DNA of 7,881 bases from Flavobacterium sp. (GTDB lineage: Bacteria > Bacteroidota > Bacteroidia > Flavobacteriales > Flavobacteriaceae). The position numbers were made by a program, and so were the translations under genes. The stretch spans positions 1-7,881 of the forward strand of contig JAUXNR010000765.1 of assembly GCA_030682755.1 (NCBI GenBank). Direction: 5' to 3'. Numbering within the stretch: the first letter of the stretch is position 1; the number at the start of each line of letters is the position of its first letter. Below the pieces are notes generated by a model, which was not told where the DNA came from, searched no databases, and saw only the letters and a program-made list of their open reading frames with translations. Of the stretch, positions 1 to 4,476 are shown piece by piece.

Positions 1-83
1 GATTTGGTTAAAAAACAATTGGATTTTCATTTTATTAGAAGGAAAGAATAAGTAGTCAGTTGGCATTTTTTAGTGATCAGTTT

Positions 84-110
84 CCTGCAAGGTTTTTAAA
101 ACCTTGTAGG
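84..110. repeat. Near-perfect palindrome (REP-like intergenic repeat or upstream terminator)
   Basis: Two 13-base arms, CCTGCAAGGTTTT (84-96) and AAAACCTTGTAGG (98-110), flank a single T at 97. The only imperfection is G87 opposite T107, which would be a G-U wobble in RNA. The element is in the leader of the gene starting at 135 and is followed by a T-rich stretch (111-120). It could therefore end transcription of a gene left of the window, or form a hairpin in the leader of the next gene. From general familiarity, palindromes with a CAAGGTTT/AAACCTTG core are scattered through flavobacterial genomes, so a REP-like dispersed repeat is my preferred reading. That part is inference. Confidence 0.6.
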
Positions 111-134
111 TATTTATTTTAAAATTTATTGAAA

Positions 135-638
135 ATGAAACTAATATTTATACTTTTTTTGAGTTTTTCTTGTAGTTCTCAAACAGTGAAAGATTCTTTA
201 ATTAAAAAAAAGTTTAAATTAAATCCTTGGGAAAATGTAAATGGATTCCGAGCTTCTGTAGGTTATTTAGAAGATTTTGAATTGGAAGGTGCTTACATTT
301 TATCATCATTTCCAAAACAAGATCCCGGATTCGGAGGTTTTGCTATGCTAGTTCAATATATCAGTGGAGGAATTGAATATGTTAGAATTGGTAAAGTAAA
401 TGCAGTAGGTCCGAAACTATCATATGAAGTTAATTTTTCTATTTTTTCAGGACAAATAGGAATTGATTATCTTTTTTCAGATAAATCAACTCAAATGAGA
501 TTGCTTCCAAAATTAGGTTTATCAGTATTCGGAATTATTACGGTTTATTATGGGTGGAATAAAAATTTACTAAAACAAAACGAATTGATTACTTCTCAAC
601 ATGTAATTACTTTACAATTGAATATTTTAGATTACTAA
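135..638 (+). CDS. Small exported hypothetical protein, possible outer-membrane beta-barrel
   Basis: I do not recognise the family. The protein has 167 residues from the ATG at 135; an in-frame TTG two codons earlier (129) is possible but less likely. The N-terminus MKLIFILFLSFSCSSQ is a short hydrophobic export signal. Either signal peptidase I cuts before the Gln, as is common in this phylum, or Cys14 is a lipidation site, although its preceding residues fit a lipobox poorly. The mature part alternates polar and hydrophobic or aromatic residues with turn-forming Gly, Asn and Asp (for example GGIEYVRIGKV, GQIGIDYLF, LGLSVFGIITVYYGW). This suggests a small beta-barrel of roughly eight strands, ending in an aromatic residue (LDY). 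It stands alone behind a palindrome-containing leader. No exact TAnnTTTG promoter is visible upstream in the window, and the next gene begins 74 bases later with its own candidate promoter. The gene is probably real; its function is unknown. Confidence 0.75.
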   Translation: MKLIFILFLSFSCSSQTVKDSLIKKKFKLNPWENVNGFRASVGYLEDFELEGAYILSSFPKQDPGFGGFAMLVQYISGGIEYVRIGKVNAVGPKLSYEVNFSIFSGQIGIDYLFSDKSTQMRLLPKLGLSVFGIITVYYGWNKNLLKQNELITSQHVITLQLNILDY

Positions 639-675
639 GAATAATTTTAATATAATTTAATTTTTAAAATGGTAT

Positions 676-683
676 TATTTTTG
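676..683 (+). promoter_or_regulatory. Candidate flavobacterial -7 promoter element (TATTTTTG)
   Basis: TATTTTTG matches the Bacteroidota/Flavobacterium -7 consensus TAnnTTTG. It lies 29 bases before the ATG at 713, implying a leader of roughly 20-25 bases. No good TTTG or TTG -33 element is seen at the usual spacing; the upstream sequence is simply A/T-rich. In such AT-rich DNA an exact match can occur by chance, so confidence is moderate. Confidence 0.4.
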
Positions 684-712
684 AGCTAGTCAATCATCAA
701 AATCATCCTATC

Positions 713-1381
713 ATGAAAAAAATAATCATCCTTTTTATATTAATCACTTCTCCCCTTTTTGCTCAAACCATAACCAAAAATCCGGGTGATTTTACAACCG
801 TAAAAGTCTTTGACAGAATCTCAGCTCAACTCATTCCATCCAATGAAAATAAAGTAGAAATCAAAGGAAACAGAGCTTCCGAAGTGGAAGTTGTGAATAG
901 CAACGGCGATTTAAAAATAAGAATGCCATTTCCGAAACTGTTAAAAGGAGAAGAAATTGAAGTGACGGTTTATTATAAAAAATTAGAAGGTGTTGAAGCG
1001 AGTGAAGGTTCGTATGTCAACTCTGAAAAACCAATAAAAGCGATTAATTTTACTTTGAATGCCAAAGAAGGAGCAGAAATTAGAATTGCTTTAGACGTTA
1101 AAAAAGCTACAGTTAGAGCTACTTCAGGAGGAAAAATTAGAATTTCAGGAACCACAGTTAATCAAGAAGTGGTTATGTCTTCAGGTGCTGAATTACAAGC
1201 TAAAAATTTCGAGTCTGAACAAACTACCATCTCATTAAACGCCGGAGGAAATGCTGATATATTTGCAACTGAATTTGTGGATGCAAAAGTTCGTGCGGGA
1301 GGAGATATTTACATTTATGGTAGTCCTAAACAAATCAATCAGAAAACTGTTTTAGGTGGTTCAATTAAAGAAATGAAATAA
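713..1381 (+). CDS. Secreted DUF2807 (GIN-domain) protein
   Basis: A 222-residue exported protein with a clear signal peptide, MKKIIILFILITSPLFAQ, cut between Ala17 and Gln18. The rest matches the DUF2807 'putative auto-transporter adhesin, head GIN domain' pattern seen in many Bacteroidota. It opens with a VKVFDRISAQLIPS-type strand and a VEIKGNRASEVEVVNSNGDLKI segment. Short repeating beta-strands rich in Gly, Ser, Ala and Val follow (for example ATSGGKIRISG, VMSSGAELQAKNF, LNAGGNADIFATEF, VRAGGDIYIYG), and the protein ends with a GGSIKEMK tail typical of the family. The regular strand spacing suggests a right-handed beta-helix. The family acts in the periplasm or at the cell surface, but its molecular role is not settled; the 'adhesin' name is only a prediction. 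It has a candidate promoter of its own. The 85-base gap to the LysE gene has no clear terminator, so read-through is possible. Confidence 0.9.
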   Translation: MKKIIILFILITSPLFAQTITKNPGDFTTVKVFDRISAQLIPSNENKVEIKGNRASEVEVVNSNGDLKIRMPFPKLLKGEEIEVTVYYKKLEGVEASEGSYVNSEKPIKAINFTLNAKEGAEIRIALDVKKATVRATSGGKIRISGTTVNQEVVMSSGAELQAKNFESEQTTISLNAGGNADIFATEFVDAKVRAGGDIYIYGSPKQINQKTVLGGSIKEMK

Positions 1382-1425
1382 GAATTGTTTCTATTTGAAT
1401 TTTAAATTTTAAATTAGCATTTAGA

Positions 1426-1454
1426 AAGTTTCGAAACCTGAAACTTGAAACCTG
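1426..1454 (+). repeat. Triple GAAACYT heptamer with small hairpin before lysE-family gene
   Basis: GAAACCT (1433-1439), GAAACTT (1440-1446) and GAAACCT (1447-1453) are three tandem heptamers differing only by C/T at one position. The preceding AAGTTTC (1426-1432) is the exact reverse complement of the middle heptamer, so a 7-bp hairpin with the first heptamer as loop can form. The block ends 12 bases before the ATG at 1467, where a hairpin could affect translation initiation. Alternatively it is one of the low-complexity repeats common in flavobacterial intergenic DNA. No function is shown by the sequence. Confidence 0.4.
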
Positions 1455-1466
1455 TAATAATTTTAA

Positions 1467-2150
1467 ATGCTTAACGATATTTTAGCTGCCATTCCGTGGG
1501 GAATTCTTTTGGCTTTTACCATTGGACCTGTGTTTTTTGTATTGATAGAAACCAGTATTACTAAAGGATTTAAAGCCGCCATGACATTTGATTTAGGTGT
1601 AGTTTTTGGTGATATAGTTTTTATTCTTATTGCTTATTTCAGTACGAATCAATTGTTAGAAAAACTCAAAGATGATCCGAGTTTATTCATTTTTGGAGGT
1701 GTGATTATGTTTGTTTTCGGTTTGATTTCTTTCATCAAAGAAAAAAAAGGAAAAAAGAAAAACCTCAACCCTGAATTTTTAGCCGATTCCATTCCAAAAA
1801 ACAATTACTTAGGTTTATTTTTCAAAGGATTTTTACTCAATTTCATCAATATTGGTGTATTGGGTTTTTGGGTGGGGATAATTATCGTCTTTGGACCTCA
1901 AATGAATATGGAAACCGACAGAATTGTATTGTTTATGACGGTTATCATTATTACGTATCTAATTACCGATGTGGTTAAAATCATCTTAGCCAAACAACTC
2001 AAAAACCGTTTAACGCCTTATATTATTTATAAAATTAAACGCGTAATCAGTGTAATTCTAATGATTTTCGGGTTCTTTTTAATCATTCAAGGATTTTTTC
2101 CAGAGGAAAAAGAAATGATTAAGGAAAAGTTTGAGAGGATGAAGGATTAA
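1467..2150 (+). CDS. LysE/RhtB-family membrane exporter
   Basis: A 227-residue inner-membrane protein with about six hydrophobic segments (residues about 7-27, 38-59, 72-90, 117-143, 153-176 and 190-212), the layout and length usual for LysE/RhtB transporters. Family signatures are visible: an N-terminal PWGILLAFTIGP segment with the Gly20-Pro21 pair, a TKGFKAA loop, a G-x3-GD motif (Gly44 to Asp49) in the second helix, and a KGFLLNFINIGVLGFW segment opening the fourth. A lysine-rich loop (91-98, KEKKGKKK) after the third helix and a charged C-terminal tail probably face the cytoplasm. Family members export amino acids or related small metabolites by proton antiport; the substrate cannot be read from the sequence, and the assignment is to the broad LysE translocator type. 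The stop codon overlaps the next start as TAATG, indicating translational coupling to the GldM-like gene. Confidence 0.92.
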   Translation: MLNDILAAIPWGILLAFTIGPVFFVLIETSITKGFKAAMTFDLGVVFGDIVFILIAYFSTNQLLEKLKDDPSLFIFGGVIMFVFGLISFIKEKKGKKKNLNPEFLADSIPKNNYLGLFFKGFLLNFINIGVLGFWVGIIIVFGPQMNMETDRIVLFMTVIIITYLITDVVKIILAKQLKNRLTPYIIYKIKRVISVILMIFGFFLIIQGFFPEEKEMIKEKFERMKD

Positions 2151-2854
2151 TGAGTATGAAAAAATTTCTATTTATATTCTGCTTTCTTCTTTGTCAATTT
2201 GTATTGGCACAAAATGATTCTACACTAGTCTCAAAACCCAAATTAGGACTCATCTCTGCTGATAAACTGAATATTGTTTATCGGGGAATTCTAAATCCAA
2301 TTTCAATTGCTGTACCAAACGCCAAATCATATACTGTTTCAGGATTAGGTCTGAGACAAGAAAATGGTAACTATTATATTGCTCCCGGAGCCGGTAATGA
2401 AATGGTAGTTACTTTAGAAATTATTTTAGAAGATGATTCAAAAGTAGTTGAAGAACATGTTTTTAAGATAAAAACCTTAAAAAGGTATATAACCAGAATA
2501 AACAATAGAAATTGTGTAAACTGTATTGTTTTGATGTCAAAAGAAGAATTAAAAGATGCTGAGATTACATTTTATTTAGAAGATTTTATATTTGAGTTGC
2601 CACTACTAAATAAAGCTACAAGTTTCGAAGTATTTGTATTTAATAAACGGATTAAAAATATAAATAAATTTAAAAAGCTTTACCAAATCAAAGGAGACAA
2701 AATAACAGATGAACTTTATATTGAATTAATAAAACTCAAAAAAGGAACAGAAATATTGATTAAAAATATTGAATTTGATTATTTTAAAAAAGCAAGAGAA
2801 CAGAATATTAATATTGCATCACCAGGTGTTATTCATATTAAAATTACTGATTGA
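2150..2854 (+). CDS. Secreted stand-alone GldM C-terminal-domain-like protein
   Basis: A 234-residue exported protein; the signal peptide runs to Ala20-Gln21 (LLCQFVLAQ). The ATG at 2150 overlaps the lysE-family stop; a second ATG at 2156 (MKKF) would give an equally good signal peptide. Residues 35-50 (ISADKLNIVYRGILNP), followed by ISIAVP, closely match the segment that opens the C-terminal periplasmic part of GldM, typically 'ADKMNVVYRGVPNPISI'. A GNYYIAPGAGNE segment (73-84) and an EEHVFKIKTL strand (101-110) also follow GldM order. The second half is Lys/Ile-rich and more divergent; it ends with EILIKNIEF and GVIHIKI strands like the last GldM domain. GldM itself is about 500 residues, with an N-terminal transmembrane helix and upper periplasmic domains that contact GldL and PorV/GldK-GldN. 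Those parts are missing here and replaced by a cleavable signal. A CxxC (122-125, NCVNC) lies between the two presumed domains. Likely a soluble periplasmic GldM paralogue; its role is unknown. Confidence 0.8.
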   Translation: MSMKKFLFIFCFLLCQFVLAQNDSTLVSKPKLGLISADKLNIVYRGILNPISIAVPNAKSYTVSGLGLRQENGNYYIAPGAGNEMVVTLEIILEDDSKVVEEHVFKIKTLKRYITRINNRNCVNCIVLMSKEELKDAEITFYLEDFIFELPLLNKATSFEVFVFNKRIKNINKFKKLYQIKGDKITDELYIELIKLKKGTEILIKNIEFDYFKKAREQNINIASPGVIHIKITD

Positions 2855-2904
2855 TTTTAATGTAAATTCTACTAGAAGAGTAAATTTAAAACAATAAGTA
2901 TCTA

Positions 2905-2935
2905 AACAAAAAAAGCTCCTAGAAAAAGGAGCTTT
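2905..2935 (-). terminator. Rho-independent terminator of tRNA-Cys (possibly bidirectional)
   Basis: A perfect 9-bp stem, AAAGCTCCT (2912-2920) and AGGAGCTTT (2927-2935), encloses a 6-base loop. Read on the minus strand it directly follows the tRNA-Cys and runs into seven consecutive T residues (complement of A2908-A2914), an ideal intrinsic terminator. Read on the plus strand the hairpin is followed by the weaker tract TTTAATTTT, so it may also stop the GldM-like transcript that ends 57 bases upstream. It separates the two convergent transcription units. Confidence 0.85.
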
Positions 2936-2942
2936 AATTTTG

Positions 2943-3013
2943 AGGCATCGTCCGGATTCGAACCGGAGTAGACGGTTTTGCAGACCGGTGCCTAGCCGCT
3001 CGGCCACGACGCC
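2943..3013 (-). tRNA. tRNA-Cys (anticodon GCA)
   Basis: The reverse complement folds into a full 71-base cloverleaf. The acceptor is GGCGTCG/CGATGCC with one G-U pair; the D arm is GCC/GGC; the anticodon loop is CTGCAAA with anticodon GCA; the variable loop has 4 bases; the T arm is TCCGG-TTCGAAT-CCGGA. The discriminator is U73, as expected for cysteine tRNA. CCA is not encoded (the genome continues CAA), so it must be added after transcription. The outermost anticodon-stem pair (27-43) is a C-U mismatch, leaving four Watson-Crick pairs. It has a candidate promoter 14 bases upstream and a strong terminator downstream, so it is probably its own unit as well as receiving read-through from folB. 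Confidence 0.97.
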
Positions 3014-3027
3014 TTATGATTGGATGG

Positions 3028-3035
3028 CAAATGTA
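3028..3035 (-). promoter_or_regulatory. Candidate promoter -7 element for tRNA-Cys (TACATTTG)
   Basis: On the minus strand TACATTTG is an exact match to the flavobacterial -7 consensus TAnnTTTG. It ends 14 bases before the mature 5' end of tRNA-Cys, giving a very short 5' leader for RNase P to remove. The upstream DNA is A/T-rich and includes a 12-base palindrome AACTTTAAAGTT at 3042-3053; no clear TTTG -33 element is seen at the expected spacing. Position directly before a stable-RNA gene makes this more convincing than an isolated motif match. Confidence 0.6.
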
Positions 3036-3094
3036 AATAAAAACTTTAAAGTTAAAAAGTATAAAGCCAAAAAACTTTTCGTATTGCTTGAAAA

Positions 3095-3454
3095 CTAGTT
3101 TCTGTATTCTTCCATTTGAACCGTAACCCGCTCAACATCACCACCAATTGGAGGATTTAATTTTGAAACTCCAATTAACACCCAGGAAACAGATGCAATT
3201 TCAATAAAAATTCGTGTAATAATGCGTTGAGCAACATTTTCTAATAATTTAGAACGTTTGCCCATTTCTTCTACCACAATTCGATTAAGGACAACATAAT
3301 CAACCGTATCTTCCAATTTATCGGTTTGAGAAGACCGTCGCAAATCGGCTTTTATTTCTAAATCTACCGAATAATCAGAACCAATTTTACTTTCTTCAAC
3401 CAAACAACCGTGATAAGAAAACGTTCTTATATTTTTTAATCGAATAATTCCCAT
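3095..3454 (-). CDS. folB: Dihydroneopterin aldolase (FolB)
   Basis: A 119-residue cytoplasmic enzyme of normal family length. It cleaves 7,8-dihydroneopterin to 6-hydroxymethyl-7,8-dihydropterin and glycolaldehyde, a step of folate synthesis. Active-site features align with the well-studied Staphylococcus aureus enzyme: the YHG segment (14-16) followed by Glu21 (catalytic Glu22 there), DTVDY with Tyr53 (Tyr54 there), LLENVAQRI with pterin-binding Glu72, and SKLNPPIGG with catalytic Lys98 (Lys100 there). No key residue is missing. The start ATG lies only 19 bases after the porP/sprF-like stop with no terminator between them, so it is very likely co-transcribed with the secretion gene, and the tRNA-Cys follows 81 bases downstream. 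The enzyme has no obvious functional tie to the surface-adhesin genes upstream. Confidence 0.95.
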   Translation of the reverse strand: MGIIRLKNIRTFSYHGCLVEESKIGSDYSVDLEIKADLRRSSQTDKLEDTVDYVVLNRIVVEEMGKRSKLLENVAQRIITRIFIEIASVSWVLIGVSKLNPPIGGDVERVTVQMEEYRN

Positions 3455-3473
3455 AATCGTACTAATTAAATTA

Positions 3474-4415
3474 TTAATAGGTACATGGACAGTTGCTGAT
3501 TCCTTGAAAAATATCTAACCCAATGGTAACCATGTGTGTTCCTGAATTGTAACTAATTAATTCATTCATAGTAACCTGATACGAATAGGCGAAATAGAAA
3601 TTTTTCTTTTTCAATCCTGCCATCGGACCAATATTTAATGGTTCCATGAATTGATCATTTAAAAAACGATATGAAACACCTGCCCAGTAATAATCTTCAA
3701 AGTTATAAAAACGCAGCTTCAAATTCAAATCTGTTGTAGATCTTTGATCACTTTCAAAATATTGAAAATACATGGATGGTTCCAATTCCCAATCACTACT
3801 GTTGATGTTTTTCCATCTGTAACCGGTATATACTTGATAATTTCTCAATTCTAGCGGTTCAATTCCTGAAAAGATATCAAGCTCTTTGTTTAACATATTT
3901 GCTACAGCAAAGTTTACATAATAATTGTTTATACGATATAAAACACCCACATCAAAATTATGGTTGGTCAAACGTCTGTCATCTGTAACACCCATATCGG
4001 TTCCGTTGAAATTATCAATGTCAATTCTAAATTGGTTTAAATTATATGAAATACCAAACGATAAAAATTGATCAGCATATTTATTCAACGTCAAGTGATG
4101 AGCAAAAGAAAGTTTTGCACCGGATTGACGGGTATTTCCATTTTTATCATTGTACAAATAAATTCCAACACCTGATTGGTCATGAATTCGCATATCTGCA
4201 GCTAACGATTGATTTTGAGGAGCATCTTTTATACCAACCCATTGTGTGAAACCATTGGCTCTAATTTTTATGTTGTCACCAATTCCGGCATAGGTTGGAG
4301 CAATAATAAAAGGATTATCAGCCAAATATTGTGTAAAAGTTGGCAAGTTTAGCTCTTGAGCATTTCCTTTGCTAAGAGCAAGTATAAGTACTATAGGGAG
4401 TAAATATTTTTTCAT
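3474..4415 (-). CDS. PorP/SprF family type IX secretion outer-membrane protein
   Basis: A 313-residue protein with the signal peptide MKKYLLPIVLILALSKGNAQ (cut after Ala19). An in-frame start at 4445 would put ten polar residues before this signal and lie inside a hairpin, so the ATG at 4415 is chosen. The mature N-terminus carries the family signature FTQYLADNPFIIAPTYAGIG, the counterpart of the usual 'QYmfNp..iNPAYAG'. A series of amphipathic, Tyr/Phe-rich strands typical of an outer-membrane barrel follows (FLSFGISYNLNQF, FDVGVLYRINNYYVNFAVANML, YYWAGVSYRF, FYFAYSYQVT). The chain ends in Cys-rich SNCPCTY. SprF of F. johnsoniae is required for export of its neighbouring adhesin SprB, and paralogues often pair with type B CTD substrates. 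Here the gene lies 61 bases downstream of such a substrate, so it is probably its dedicated secretion or attachment partner. It is upstream of folB in the same operon. Confidence 0.95.
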   Translation of the reverse strand: MKKYLLPIVLILALSKGNAQELNLPTFTQYLADNPFIIAPTYAGIGDNIKIRANGFTQWVGIKDAPQNQSLAADMRIHDQSGVGIYLYNDKNGNTRQSGAKLSFAHHLTLNKYADQFLSFGISYNLNQFRIDIDNFNGTDMGVTDDRRLTNHNFDVGVLYRINNYYVNFAVANMLNKELDIFSGIEPLELRNYQVYTGYRWKNINSSDWELEPSMYFQYFESDQRSTTDLNLKLRFYNFEDYYWAGVSYRFLNDQFMEPLNIGPMAGLKKKNFYFAYSYQVTMNELISYNSGTHMVTIGLDIFQGISNCPCTY

Positions 4416-4438
4416 TTTTGTAGGTTTTAGAGAAACCA

Positions 4439-4464
4439 ACTCCAAGCTTTGGGGAACTTGGAGT
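4439..4464 (-). other. Intergenic stem-loop between adhesin and porP/sprF-like gene
   Basis: A perfect 8-bp inverted repeat, ACTCCAAG (4439-4446) and CTTGGAGT (4457-4464), encloses a 10-base loop and ends 23 bases before the porP/sprF-like start. On the minus-strand transcript the stem is followed by TGGTTTCTC rather than a uridine run, so it is a poor intrinsic terminator. It could act as an RNA-processing or stability element that sets different adhesin and PorP/SprF levels, or as a partial attenuator. It begins only 12 bases past the adhesin stop codon. Confidence 0.5.
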
Positions 4465-4476
4465 CAGTTCATAAAT

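Noticed and set aside
1..55. Possible C-terminal tail of a gene entering from the left edge
   Set aside because: Two plus-strand frames are open from the edge (stops at 49-51 and 53-55) and neither short tail has a recognisable motif, so a coding claim cannot be supported.
129..134. TTG start two codons before the ATG of the first gene
   Set aside because: The ATG at 135 begins directly with a normal signal peptide; TTG starts are uncommon and nothing favours it here.
973..1155. Minus-strand frame inside the DUF2807 gene
   Set aside because: It is an antisense shadow of a clear secreted protein gene with no supporting signals.
2819..3007. Minus-strand reading frame of 62 residues across the tRNA and terminator
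   Set aside because: It is a translation of tRNA-Cys and its terminator; the cloverleaf explains the sequence.
4416..4445. Upstream ATG at 4445 for the PorP/SprF-like gene
   Set aside because: It would add ten polar residues ahead of a complete signal peptide and its codons overlap the intergenic hairpin; the ATG at 4415 is better.
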